Shown: positions 1 to 7,474 of the stretch, piece by piece
Layout: each line of letters starts with the position of its first letter
Numbering within the stretch: the first letter of the stretch is position 1
Assembly (NCBI GenBank): GCA_030591405.1
Contig: JAUVBC010000030.1
Span: 1 to 12,046, forward strand
Direction: 5' to 3'
Source of the DNA: Candidatus Zixiibacteriota bacterium
GTDB taxonomy: Bacteria > Zixibacteria > MSB-5A5 > GN15 > PGXB01
Length of the DNA: 12,046 bases
Position numbers and translations under genes: made by a program
Notes under the pieces: model-generated
Told to the model about the DNA's origin: nothing
The model's input: the letters and a program-made list of their open reading frames with translations, nothing else
Database searches by the model: none

Positions 1-599
1 CCGTCGCAGCCATCGGTTAGATTGACGGCATTGGATGATCCGGTGATAACAATAATAATAAATGGGATATAAAACACACCCAGTACCAGCATATAGTTTT
101 TGAAAAACGGAATCCCGGTTGTACCGTCAAAACTTGAATTGGGTGGTGCCAGACTAAGCAGCAAACCAAAAATTAAACCAAGCAGTACCTGCCCGATAAG
201 TTTTTTACGTGCTACCATCCCTTTGGTCTGGTTTTTAATCGCCTTCAGATAATCATCCATAAAACCTATCAAGCCGAGCCAGACAGTAACCATCAGAATC
301 ATCAGAATGTAAAAATTGGTCAGATCTGCCCATAAAAGAGTCGGGACAATAATGGCGAAGAGTACTATCAACCCGCCCATGGTCGGTGTCCCCTCTTTAC
401 TGAGATGACTCTGCGGACCCTCGCTTCGGATTTTTTCTCTCACCTGATATTTTTTTAACAATCTGATAAATAGCGGACCAAGCAAAATTGAAATAAGAAT
501 AGCGGTAATAGTTGCGGCAGCGGCGCGAAAAGTTATATATCGAAAAAGATTAAACGCCGAAAAATAATCAACCAATTGTGTAAACAGATGATAAAACAT
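1..599 (-). CDS. mraY: Phospho-N-acetylmuramoyl-pentapeptide transferase MraY (3' end cut by window edge)
   Basis: MraY is a polytopic inner-membrane enzyme that transfers phospho-MurNAc-pentapeptide from UDP to undecaprenyl phosphate, giving lipid I. The first 199 residues are visible. Family motifs: GTPTMGG at 70-76, GFMDDYLK at 112-119 with the paired aspartates D115/D116 of the active site, and NAVNLTDGCDG from N190, containing D196 and D199. Several hydrophobic helices are evident (about 27-47, 76-90, 96-114, 134-151, 170-187). The ATG at 599-597 lies one base after the murF stop, and an AGGGA Shine-Dalgarno sits inside the end of murF, so this start is well supported. The C-terminal half, including the histidine-rich loop, lies outside the window. 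One oddity: the usual hydrophobic residue in TDG(L/M/I)DG is cysteine (C198). Identity is secure from the motifs and the operon position. Confidence 0.96.
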   Translation of the reverse strand, partial: MFYHLFTQLVDYFSAFNLFRYITFRAAAATITAILISILLGPLFIRLLKKYQVREKIRSEGPQSHLSKEGTPTMGGLIVLFAIIVPTLLWADLTNFYILMILMVTVWLGLIGFMDDYLKAIKNQTKGMVARKKLIGQVLLGLIFGLLLSLAPPNSSFDGTTGIPFFKNYMLVLGVFYIPFIIIVITGSSNAVNLTDGCD

Positions 600-600
600 A

Positions 601-2013
601 TTAATTATCCCTGAAGGCGGATCCTTTTAATAAGGTGATAAGTTTTTCCAATCCGATGCCGCGGGAGGCCTTTAGATATATAACTCCCCCTCTTGGCAAG
701 TTACCTATCAAGAAATCTCCCGCTTCGCTGACATCGGTAAAATAATTTATATTACTACTTCTTAATCCGTTCTCTTTGGCTGACTCAAATAAATCTTTTG
801 ATAGTTGTCCAACCGCAATCAGATTTTCAAATTTCAGTTCGGCGATTAGTTTTCCTATCTGCCGATGGTACATAATTGATTTCTCACCCAGCTCAAGCAT
901 ATCTCCGACAATCACAATACTTGGGCGATTAACCATTTCCGGTAAGTCGAGATAATTTCTAAATGAGCGCAAACCTGACTCCATTGAGGTTGGATTGGCA
1001 TTATAACAATCGGCGATAACGGTCAGCCCGGAAATATTTTCTATCTCCCCACGATACATACTGACATCAAATTGTAGTTTATCAAGGTCATCAGAGGTGA
1101 TATCCAAACCGAGCGCCCGGCAGGTTGTGTAGGCAGCTAAGATATTATACACCTGATGTTCACCAAAAAGTTTGACTTCGATTATTTTTCCGTCAATCTG
1201 TATTTGCGGATAACCGGAGCTGGAAACTCCAGCCTTTTCGGCTCTATAATCAGCAGATGAATCAAAACCATAAGTTATAAAATCTCTTTTCCGCTTTGCA
1301 GCCGCCTGCATCAGCGTCGGATCGTCGGCATTGAGAATAACAATCTTTTCAGTATCAAGAGAATCGGCTAAACTGAATTTTTCCTCGGCAACATTTTCCA
1401 TTGTTCCGAGTGTCTCCAGATGAGTCGGTCCGATATTGGTTATCAGGACAACATCCGGCTGCGCGATCTCGGCCAGTTGTTGCATCTCCCCTGCGACCGA
1501 AATACCAAGCTCAAAAACAGCATACTCGGTATCTGACGGCATTTTAAAAATGGAGAGCGGCAGACCAAACAGGTTATTAAAATTACCGGGTGAACGGTAG
1601 GTCTTGTTGGTTTTGTTTCGAATAAACGAATATATCATTTCTTTGGTTGTGGTTTTGCCATTGGAACCGGTTACTGCGATCAGTTTTGTTTCTGACTCGT
1701 TCCGATAATTTTGAGCCAGCTTTAACATCGCCAGATGAGTATCATCGACCGCAACGGTTGGCACCTTGGTTTTTAATTCATCTATCCCGGTGAATTTGTT
1801 ATTCACCAATAATCCGGCACAGTTTTTCCCGACAGCATCATCAAGGTAGCGATGACCATCATCGCTTACCCCCTCAATCGCGACAAACAGTTGTTCCCCT
1901 CCAACAACTCGGCTGTCGATTGCGACACCTTTAAAAACTGCTGTTGCAAACTCCCTGTTTAGCAACTTGCCATTTACCTCCTGGGCAAGGTTTTTGAAAT
2001 TCCTACTTATCAC
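601..2013 (-). CDS. murF: UDP-N-acetylmuramoyl-tripeptide--D-alanyl-D-alanine ligase MurF
   Basis: MurF is the cytoplasmic ATP-dependent ligase that adds D-Ala-D-Ala to UDP-MurNAc-tripeptide, the last soluble step before MraY. The 470 residues match family length. Seen: an N-terminal substrate-binding domain with AIDSRVVGGEQLFVAI (31-46); the Mur-ligase P-loop TGSNGKTTTK (115-124); NFNNLFGLPL (144-153); FELGIS (168-173); NIGPTHLE (193-200); a lysine at 212 (EEKFSL), probably the carbamylated one; DCYNANPTSM (335-344); and GDMLELGE (370-377) with LKASRGIGLE (447-456) in the C-terminal domain. The start is GTG at 2013-2011, overlapping the murE stop by four bases (GTGA). No other start codon precedes the conserved N-terminal motif and only a weak AACAGG lies upstream, so translation is probably coupled to murE. 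mraY follows one base after the stop. Confidence 0.96.
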   Translation of the reverse strand: MISRNFKNLAQEVNGKLLNREFATAVFKGVAIDSRVVGGEQLFVAIEGVSDDGHRYLDDAVGKNCAGLLVNNKFTGIDELKTKVPTVAVDDTHLAMLKLAQNYRNESETKLIAVTGSNGKTTTKEMIYSFIRNKTNKTYRSPGNFNNLFGLPLSIFKMPSDTEYAVFELGISVAGEMQQLAEIAQPDVVLITNIGPTHLETLGTMENVAEEKFSLADSLDTEKIVILNADDPTLMQAAAKRKRDFITYGFDSSADYRAEKAGVSSSGYPQIQIDGKIIEVKLFGEHQVYNILAAYTTCRALGLDITSDDLDKLQFDVSMYRGEIENISGLTVIADCYNANPTSMESGLRSFRNYLDLPEMVNRPSIVIVGDMLELGEKSIMYHRQIGKLIAELKFENLIAVGQLSKDLFESAKENGLRSSNINYFTDVSEAGDFLIGNLPRGGVIYLKASRGIGLEKLITLLKGSAFRDN

Positions 2014-3482
2014 CCGGTTTTAACCTGTTTATATCCAAACGTCTCAAGCGCGTTTTCTATTTCCATTTTATCATCAAACGGATATCTCGTTGTACCTATC
2101 TCCTGATAATCCTCGGCCCCTTTTCCGGCAATTAAAACCGTATCCTCTTTTTCCGCTTTTTCGATAATTGCTTTGATCGCCTCACTGCGATCCGGAATAA
2201 CTTCGTAGTTGTCACCAACCATTCCCGGTATCGTTTCCTCAAATATTTTTTCGGGATCCTCGGTTCGGGGATTATCTGAAGTTAGTACTACATAATCTGA
2301 ATTGGACGAAGCAGCCTTCGCCATCAATGAACGTTTACCGCTATCCCTGTCGCCACCGCATCCGAAAAGAGTCAGTACTTTGCCATTAGTAATTTCACGC
2401 GCCGACAGACACAATCTTTCCAAAGCATCAGGAGTATGGGCATAGTCGATTACGACCGAAAACGGTTGTCCGACAACCACTGGTTGATAACGACCGGGAA
2501 CCGGTTTGGCCGCTTCCAATCCCTTTTTTATTAAACTTAAATCAATTCCGAGGGCAACTCCGGCGGCAGCCGCACAAGTGGCATTGGCCAGATTGTACCG
2601 CCCCGGCAGATTAAACCATACTTCGCAGGAATCAAACGCTGTCACTAAATTAAATAGTGACATGGTTGAAGATAGTTTCGCCGCATCAATTTTAACATCA
2701 GCATTATTACCATCCGATGAATATGAAATGGCATTGTTTTCGTAATCGTCCAAAAGCGAGACAAACTCAGGAACATCCTGATTAACCACAACACAACTGT
2801 TTTTTCCGGTAATTTTATTCAAAAGCAGTTTCTTGGCCGCCAGATATTCTTTCATGCTCTTATGAAAATCGAGATGATCACGACTGAAATTTGTATAGAG
2901 ACCGATTTTCAAATCAATATTATCTACCCGGTTTAATACCAGGGCATGGGATGAAATTTCAATCACTGCATATTCGCACCCAGCTTTTACCATCTCAGAA
3001 AGATAAAACTGCATCTCAATTGAGTCAGGGGTGGTTCGTTCAGCCTTAAACTGCGCCACCGTCGTATCATAAACCAAAGAATTCACCATCCCAGCTTTGA
3101 TCCCGGCCATCTCCAATATCTTCCGAACCAAAAATACCGTGGTACTTTTTCCATTGGTCCCTGTAACCCCAATTACTTTCAGCTTACGGCCGGGATAATC
3201 GTAGAAACAGGCCGCCATATCGGCCAATGCTTTCCTGACTGAACCAACAACTACAACCGGAAGAGCGCACTCAAATTCGCTATCGCTTAAAATTGCAGCG
3301 GCACCGTTTTGAATAGCATCGTCAATGAATTTTTTTCCATCCATACGAAAACCGGTTATAGCGGCAAACAGCATCCCCGGTTTTACCCGGCGGGAATCAT
3401 ATTCCAAGCCGCTGATATCAACACTGCCTTTCCCGACAAGTTTTGCGTCAGCCAATGGTTTTATTAAGTTTTTTAGTTTCAT
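2010..3482 (-). CDS. murE: UDP-MurNAc-L-Ala-D-Glu:meso-diaminopimelate ligase MurE
   Basis: MurE is the cytoplasmic Mur ligase adding the third residue of the peptidoglycan stem peptide. The 490 residues are full length. Seen: LEYDSRRVKPGMLFAAITG (26-44) in the UDP-binding domain; the P-loop TGTNGKSTT (107-115); TTPDS (150-154); EISSHAL (175-181); TNFSRDHLDFH (197-207); a lysine at 217 (YLAAKK) in the place of the carbamylated lysine; FGCGGDRDSGKR (373-384); and SDNPRTEDP (402-410). The DNPR motif with R406 is the recognised signature of meso-DAP-specific enzymes and is not expected in L-lysine-specific ones, so meso-DAP peptidoglycan is inferred. After the P-loop the sequence reads GMVNSLVYD rather than the commoner GLIGT-type stretch. 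ATG lies six bases after the ftsI stop without a strong Shine-Dalgarno; the stop overlaps the murF GTG. Confidence 0.96.
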   Translation of the reverse strand: MKLKNLIKPLADAKLVGKGSVDISGLEYDSRRVKPGMLFAAITGFRMDGKKFIDDAIQNGAAAILSDSEFECALPVVVVGSVRKALADMAACFYDYPGRKLKVIGVTGTNGKSTTVFLVRKILEMAGIKAGMVNSLVYDTTVAQFKAERTTPDSIEMQFYLSEMVKAGCEYAVIEISSHALVLNRVDNIDLKIGLYTNFSRDHLDFHKSMKEYLAAKKLLLNKITGKNSCVVVNQDVPEFVSLLDDYENNAISYSSDGNNADVKIDAAKLSSTMSLFNLVTAFDSCEVWFNLPGRYNLANATCAAAAGVALGIDLSLIKKGLEAAKPVPGRYQPVVVGQPFSVVIDYAHTPDALERLCLSAREITNGKVLTLFGCGGDRDSGKRSLMAKAASSNSDYVVLTSDNPRTEDPEKIFEETIPGMVGDNYEVIPDRSEAIKAIIEKAEKEDTVLIAGKGAEDYQEIGTTRYPFDDKMEIENALETFGYKQVKTG

Positions 3483-3488
3483 TTTATT

Positions 3489-5552
3489 TCAGCTGTTACC
3501 GCATACCAAACGACATTTTGTTGTTTTACTTATTTTTTCACCGACTTTCGGGAACTGCTTCTTGACTATTCCACAGCCCTCAAATTCAAAATCTATTCCC
3601 TGATAATTCAAAAGTGCCAGCGCGGTCCGCATATTCAACCCGACCAGATCGGCCATGATGATACTGTCATCTTCACTGCTATTAACCAGTACTGCCACTT
3701 TTTCGCTTCCCGGTATCTTACGATTGGCTGGAGGATACTGCCAGACAACAAGACCGCTTTCACGATTTGTCTTTAATGTCAATCCATCCCGCAAAGCCAT
3801 CGTTTTGGCAAAATCGTAATCACGCCCGACAAAATCGGTCACTTCAATCATCTCGCAATCATTGCCATCAGCTTTCAGTTGAGTATTCGGTTTGAGCAAA
3901 TCGCTATTGGCGATACTGTACCGTTCGGCCATCCGTTTGAAAGCCGGCCCGGCAGTATGTCCGCCATAATGCACCGGTTCCGGTTGATGCAAAATTACGA
4001 TCCCGGCGATTCTTGGTTTCTCAGCCGGGAAATATCCCAAAAATGATGCATTAAATTTATTTCGCCTATATCCGCCATTTTCCGGATCAGGGATCTCGGC
4101 CGTCCCGGTTTTTCCAGCGATTGATATTATACTCGATTGTACCGGTGTCGCGGTTCCGCGCTCAACCACACCGGTCAAAAATGATCTGAGTATCTCGGCA
4201 TTATCTTCTTCTATCACCCGGCCAATACATTCTTTCTCCATATATTTGATAGTTCGGTTATCCGAATCGATAATACCTTTGATCACATGCGGCCGATACA
4301 GTTTACCGCCATTGGCCACCGCACCCACCGCCGCCGCCAGTTGTATTGGAGTAGTCGAAATTGAGTGTCCCATCGCCAGCGCCGCAATATTGTATTCCGA
4401 CCAGACGCCTGGATCTCCAATAACCCCCGAGGCCTCACCCGGCAGATCGACCCTTAGTTTTTGTCCAAAACCGAATTTATACAAGACATCTCTTAGTTTT
4501 TCGCCACCCAAACGCTGGGCCAATTTCCCAATACCGATATTGCTCGAAAGCTCCATTATCTGTTGAATATCCAGAGTATCATGCTTTTTATCATCCCGTA
4601 AGCGACGCCGTCCGCATTGCCAAAGACCATTTTCGCAGTAAATCTTTTCTTCAAGATCAACCAGGTTTTCATCGAGTAATGCTGCCATGGTGGCAATTTT
4701 CAGGACCGATCCCGGTTCAAAACAATCACTGACAGCGCGGAGTTTGAGAACACCTGAGGTCGGGTTTTCGATATAATCGGCCGCGGCCAAAATCTCCCCG
4801 GTGTAGCAATCCAGAAAAACGGCCGTTCCTGATAATGCGTTATACTCCTTCACTGCCGATTTTAGTTCGTCTTCGACGATCTCCTGAAAATACCAATCGA
4901 GGGTAAGAACCATCGACTTACCGGTGACCGGTTTCACCAGCGGGACTTCTCTGAGATTGTAAGTATTGTTTTTTCCGTCTCTTAGAAAATCAATCAAACC
5001 AGACAAACCGGCCAATAAAGAATCATGATTATACTCAAACCCGGATAAACCCTGATAATCTATATTAGTGTTGCCAATTATCTGACGTCCGATTTCATCA
5101 AATGGATAATCTCTTTTTAATCCTTTTCGTAAGTACAACCCGGCCACAGAATCGGCGGCTATTTGCGTCGCCAGTTTATCTGATAAATCTCTTTTGATCC
5201 ATCTGAATCTTTCCGGTTTTAATTTGTATTTTTTTCGACTGGTCCCCGATTTCCAACCATTGATACGATTAAGATAACGATGGATTTTATTTACTTCTGA
5301 TTTATTCCGCGGATAAGCCGATAACGAACTGCCAACAATATTGATGGCAACCTCCCGCCCGGTTCGATCATAAATTATCCCCCGTTCGGCCTGCACTTTT
5401 GTTTTTCCCGATGATTGCGCCCGCGCTTTTTCGCCATATTCGGAGCCATGGACCAATTGGATTGTTCCCAGCCGTGCCAGCAGAATTATCCAGACCGCCG
5501 TTATCACGACATACAAAAACAGCAACCGGACTTTGTTAAATTTACTCTTCAT
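3489..5552 (-). CDS. ftsI: FtsI/PBP3-type septal transpeptidase with two C-terminal PASTA domains
   Basis: This is a monofunctional class B penicillin-binding protein that crosslinks septal peptidoglycan, anchored in the inner membrane with a periplasmic body. Numbering is from the ATG at 5552-5550 (687 residues). Seen: a short basic N-terminus and one membrane segment (about 8-29); the PBP dimerisation domain opening with RGIIYDRTGREVAIN (about 57-71); and the transpeptidase domain with the active-site tetrad SVLK (S282-K285), SSN (336-338) and KTGT (481-484). Two PASTA repeats follow (about 566-625 and 630-687). PASTA domains are typical of SpoVD/PBP2X-like proteins and of several FCB-group FtsI proteins, and are absent from E. 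coli FtsI. An in-frame TTG at 5561 would add three residues; ATG is preferred. The gene start overlaps ftsL by 11 nt. Catalytic motifs are complete, so the protein should be active. Confidence 0.94.
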   Translation of the reverse strand: MKSKFNKVRLLFLYVVITAVWIILLARLGTIQLVHGSEYGEKARAQSSGKTKVQAERGIIYDRTGREVAINIVGSSLSAYPRNKSEVNKIHRYLNRINGWKSGTSRKKYKLKPERFRWIKRDLSDKLATQIAADSVAGLYLRKGLKRDYPFDEIGRQIIGNTNIDYQGLSGFEYNHDSLLAGLSGLIDFLRDGKNNTYNLREVPLVKPVTGKSMVLTLDWYFQEIVEDELKSAVKEYNALSGTAVFLDCYTGEILAAADYIENPTSGVLKLRAVSDCFEPGSVLKIATMAALLDENLVDLEEKIYCENGLWQCGRRRLRDDKKHDTLDIQQIMELSSNIGIGKLAQRLGGEKLRDVLYKFGFGQKLRVDLPGEASGVIGDPGVWSEYNIAALAMGHSISTTPIQLAAAVGAVANGGKLYRPHVIKGIIDSDNRTIKYMEKECIGRVIEEDNAEILRSFLTGVVERGTATPVQSSIISIAGKTGTAEIPDPENGGYRRNKFNASFLGYFPAEKPRIAGIVILHQPEPVHYGGHTAGPAFKRMAERYSIANSDLLKPNTQLKADGNDCEMIEVTDFVGRDYDFAKTMALRDGLTLKTNRESGLVVWQYPPANRKIPGSEKVAVLVNSSEDDSIIMADLVGLNMRTALALLNYQGIDFEFEGCGIVKKQFPKVGEKISKTTKCRLVCGNS

Positions 5553-6006
5553 CGAAATCAAATATCTCTTTACCTTCGGCTTTGCTTTCGGTAATCACCG
5601 GAAAATGATCGGCCACCTTTTGAAACGAACTTATCAAATCGGCAAACTGATAGTTTTTGGAAAACTTCCGCTTTGAAACCAACGTAAACATATTTTCCGA
5701 GGCAGTTTGCCGCAATTTGAATTTATCAAAAGCCAACTGCTCGATCCTTGAGTGGCGACAGAGGTCATTTATCTCGGCTTGATTTTTCTTTATCAAATCT
5801 TTAATCTGATTTTTTTCTTGTTTTAAAGTGCCGACTTCGGTCGACAGATTTAGGATATAAACATTCTGCCAGATATGAGTACAGGCAAATAAGACCAAAG
5901 CGACCACCACCAGAGTGGAAATAAATGAACCGGAAGACAAAAGTCCTCCTTTTTTTTGAGAACCAGTTTTCCGCCGCGGCCGATATGTGCTTTTTGAACT
6001 CTTCAT
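5542..6006 (-). CDS. ftsL: FtsL-like bitopic division protein
   Basis: This 154-residue protein has the layout of FtsL: a basic cytoplasmic N-terminus rich in Lys/Arg (1-20), one membrane segment (about 27-46), then a periplasmic coiled-coil-like stretch (about 50-85, rich in Leu, Glu, Lys and Gln) and an acidic tail ending FDFDEE. FtsL in the FtsQLB complex activates the FtsW-FtsI synthase at the septum. FtsL is poorly conserved, so the call rests on topology, size and the position between rsmH and ftsI, which is where ftsL lies in dcw clusters. The C-terminal part after about residue 100 is longer than in E. coli FtsL (121 aa). ATG at 6006-6004 is four bases after the rsmH stop and lacks a clear Shine-Dalgarno; the 3' end overlaps ftsI by 11 nt. 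A generic septum-formation-initiator-like protein is the alternative name. Confidence 0.8.
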   Translation of the reverse strand: MKSSKSTYRPRRKTGSQKKGGLLSSGSFISTLVVVALVLFACTHIWQNVYILNLSTEVGTLKQEKNQIKDLIKKNQAEINDLCRHSRIEQLAFDKFKLRQTASENMFTLVSKRKFSKNYQFADLISSFQKVADHFPVITESKAEGKEIFDFDEE

Positions 6007-6010
6007 ATTA

Positions 6011-6964
6011 TCAATTTAATTTCTGGGCCGCCCGCAGTCTGGCTGAACGAGCCCGACTGTTAGAAACAACCTCTTCATCTTTGGGTCTTACAACTTTTTT
6101 TGTTAATATTTTAACTTCCGGTTTTTTGCCACAGGCACAGACCGGGAAATTATCGGGACAGACACATCCTTTGGCCCGCTCATTAAAAAATCGTTTTACA
6201 ATTCTATCTTCAAGTGAATGGTATGACATAATAACCAATCGTCCGCCAGGCGCGAGCAGGTCAAGAGCCTCCGGCAGAGCTGTGGTCAATTCATCCAGTT
6301 CACCGTTAACTTCTATTCTGATAGCCTGGAACAGTCTTGCCAACGTGCTGTTTAAATCTTTTCCGGAAACTGCAGATTTTAATACAGTCTGTAATTTATG
6401 CGTTGTATCGATTTTTTCTTCTTGTCTTTTTTTATCAATTGCCGTCACGATCCGCCGCGCCTTACGCTGTTCTCCGTAAATGCGAAAAATCTCGAGTAAC
6501 TTATCGGTAGAATATTCATTAACGACTGTCTCAGCGGTCAAACCATCATTCGCATTCATCCGCATATCAAGCGGACCATCCTTCATAAAAGAAAACCCTC
6601 GCTCTGATGAGTCGATCTGATGTGATGACACTCCCAGATCAAAAAGGACTCCATCTACTTTGTCGATCTTGTTTTCTTTGGCCACTCTGTTTATCTCGCT
6701 GAATCTACTGTTTACAATATGTGTCTCTTGTGCAGCACCCTTTAGGTTTTCACTTGCGGCTTTTACCGCCTCATTATCTCGATCGAATCCGAAAAGAACA
6801 GCCTCATTGGATAGGCTTTTTGAGAGAATACTTAAATGCCCGCCACCACCGCAGGTCATGTCGAGATAGGTTCCATCCTGACGAGAAATCAGATAGAACA
6901 AAACCTCTTCCGGCATCACCGGCAGATGATATAAACTACTATTCTTGCCCTCGGTTGAGATCAA
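6011..6964 (-). CDS. rsmH: 16S rRNA (cytosine(1402)-N(4))-methyltransferase RsmH
   Basis: RsmH (formerly MraW) uses S-adenosylmethionine to N4-methylate C1402 of 16S rRNA in the ribosomal P site. The 317 residues are normal length. Seen: HLPVM (13-17) near the N-terminus; the SAM motif DMTCGGGGH (35-43), matching DxTxGxGGH; LFDLGVSS (107-114); GPLDMRM (130-136); ARLFQAIRIEVNGELDEL (209-226); SYHSLEDRIVK (247-257); and the C-terminal RSARLRAAQ. A cysteine group (C267, C269, C276, C278) is of a kind seen in many RsmH proteins. The start is TTG at 6964-6962, inside the end of mraZ (26-nt overlap), with GGAAAAG about eight bases upstream. It puts HLPVM at the usual distance from the N-terminus, and no ATG alternative exists before the conserved region. 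A rare start codon plus the long overlap suggests coupling to mraZ translation. Confidence 0.95.
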   Translation of the reverse strand: MISTEGKNSSLYHLPVMPEEVLFYLISRQDGTYLDMTCGGGGHLSILSKSLSNEAVLFGFDRDNEAVKAASENLKGAAQETHIVNSRFSEINRVAKENKIDKVDGVLFDLGVSSHQIDSSERGFSFMKDGPLDMRMNANDGLTAETVVNEYSTDKLLEIFRIYGEQRKARRIVTAIDKKRQEEKIDTTHKLQTVLKSAVSGKDLNSTLARLFQAIRIEVNGELDELTTALPEALDLLAPGGRLVIMSYHSLEDRIVKRFFNERAKGCVCPDNFPVCACGKKPEVKILTKKVVRPKDEEVVSNSRARSARLRAAQKLN

Positions 6965-7400
6965 ATAACTTTTCCGCTACATCTTCGTAGCTTTGACCAT
7001 ACTGGCTGAGATATTGGCGATACGATTCGGGGTTCCAGAATTCGATCCATCGATAAACTCCAATAGCCAAAATTTCCTTGTTTATTCCGGCATCCTGCTG
7101 AAGATGTGAGGGAATAAGTAATCGGCCCTGACGGTCAAGGTTAATGTTAACGGCTACGGAATGAAGCAAACGGCTGAAATATCTGAAATCTTTCTGGGTG
7201 AAATTCAGTTCACCGAGACGCTGCTGAATTTGTTGCCATTCGCTTGTAGGGTAAAGTGCAAGACATCCGTCCAAACCTTTGGTAAGAATGAACTCATTGT
7301 CCTGTTTGGCTTGTTTTTCTGAAGGCCTTAGTTTCGATGGCAGAGAGATCCGTCCCTTCTCGTCCATCAATACTGTGAACTGGCCATAAAAGCCTTCCAT
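6939..7400 (-). CDS. mraZ: Transcriptional regulator MraZ
   Basis: MraZ is a DNA-binding protein with two SpoVT/AbrB-like half-domains; it forms ring oligomers and regulates its own dcw operon through short direct repeats ahead of mraZ. The 153 residues are standard. Seen: an opening MEGFYGQFTVLMDEKGRISLP with the DEKGRISLPSKLR motif (13-25); LDGCLALYP (43-51); and the second copy LDRQGRLLIPSHL (88-100). The ATG at 7400-7398 is chosen because it gives the canonical MraZ N-terminus and has GGAGG seven bases upstream. An in-frame TTG at 7454 would add 18 unrelated residues and lies in the promoter, so it is rejected. This is the first gene of the minus-strand operon, and its 3' end contains the rsmH start. 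The four repeats immediately upstream are the likely operator. Confidence 0.95.
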   Translation of the reverse strand: MEGFYGQFTVLMDEKGRISLPSKLRPSEKQAKQDNEFILTKGLDGCLALYPTSEWQQIQQRLGELNFTQKDFRYFSRLLHSVAVNINLDRQGRLLIPSHLQQDAGINKEILAIGVYRWIEFWNPESYRQYLSQYGQSYEDVAEKLFDLNRGQE

Positions 7401-7407
7401 TCGGCGT

Positions 7408-7412
7408 CCTCC
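7408..7412 (-). promoter_or_regulatory. Ribosome binding site of mraZ
   Basis: GGAGG on the minus strand, seven bases before the mraZ ATG, is the strongest Shine-Dalgarno of the dcw operon and fixes the mraZ start. It overlaps the last two bases of the proximal MraZ-box-like repeat (AAAGTGGAGG), so MraZ binding and ribosome loading signals are physically merged here. Confidence 0.85.
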
Positions 7413-7450
7413 ACTTTGCACCACTTTATTCCAATTTTCTCCCCTATTAA
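7411..7450 (-). promoter_or_regulatory. Array of four MraZ-box-like repeats (probable mraZ/dcw operator)
   Basis: Read on the minus strand, four 10-bp units stand in perfect register, each ending in GG: TTAATAGGGG, AGAAAATTGG, AATAAAGTGG, TGCAAAGTGG (7450 to 7411). The two proximal units share the exact core AAAGTGG; the third is AAATTGG and the distal one ATAGGGG. Known MraZ operators are direct repeats of this kind: TGGGN with 5-nt spacers in E. coli, and AAAGTG(G/T) repeats in Mycoplasma. The 10-bp helical period and the location between the predicted -10 and the Shine-Dalgarno fit autoregulation. The repeats are seen in the sequence; MraZ binding is inferred from family knowledge. Confidence 0.8.
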
Positions 7451-7474
7451 GCAATAAATTACAAATAAAGTCAA
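7446..7474 (-). promoter_or_regulatory. Sigma70-type promoter of the dcw operon
   Basis: On the minus strand, TTGACT (7474-7469) is a five-of-six match to the -35 consensus. It is followed after exactly 17 bases by CTTAAT (7451-7446), a four-of-six match to the -10. Transcription would start near 7439, inside the MraZ-box array, leaving a leader of about 40 nt. The DNA just upstream of the -35 (7475-7500) is strongly A/T-tracted, resembling an UP element. A TATAAT at 7499-7494 on the same strand has no convincing -35 partner. Confidence 0.6.

Noticed and set aside
5553..5561. Upstream TTG start for ftsI (three extra residues)
   Set aside because: ATG at 5552 is favoured by codon and gives the same membrane anchor; no ribosome-site evidence separates the two clearly.
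5925..6479. Long plus-strand open frame (184 codons) opposite ftsL/rsmH
   Set aside because: Antisense to two well-supported genes, with no recognisable domain or ribosome binding site; a shadow of coding sequence. The same applies to the other short frames opposite murE, ftsI, rsmH, the peptidase and the glycosyltransferases.
7401..7454. N-terminal extension of mraZ from TTG at 7454 (18 extra residues)
   Set aside because: It reads through the -10 and the repeat array, lacks a ribosome binding site and does not resemble MraZ; the ATG at 7400 has GGAGG at seven bases and gives the canonical N-terminus.
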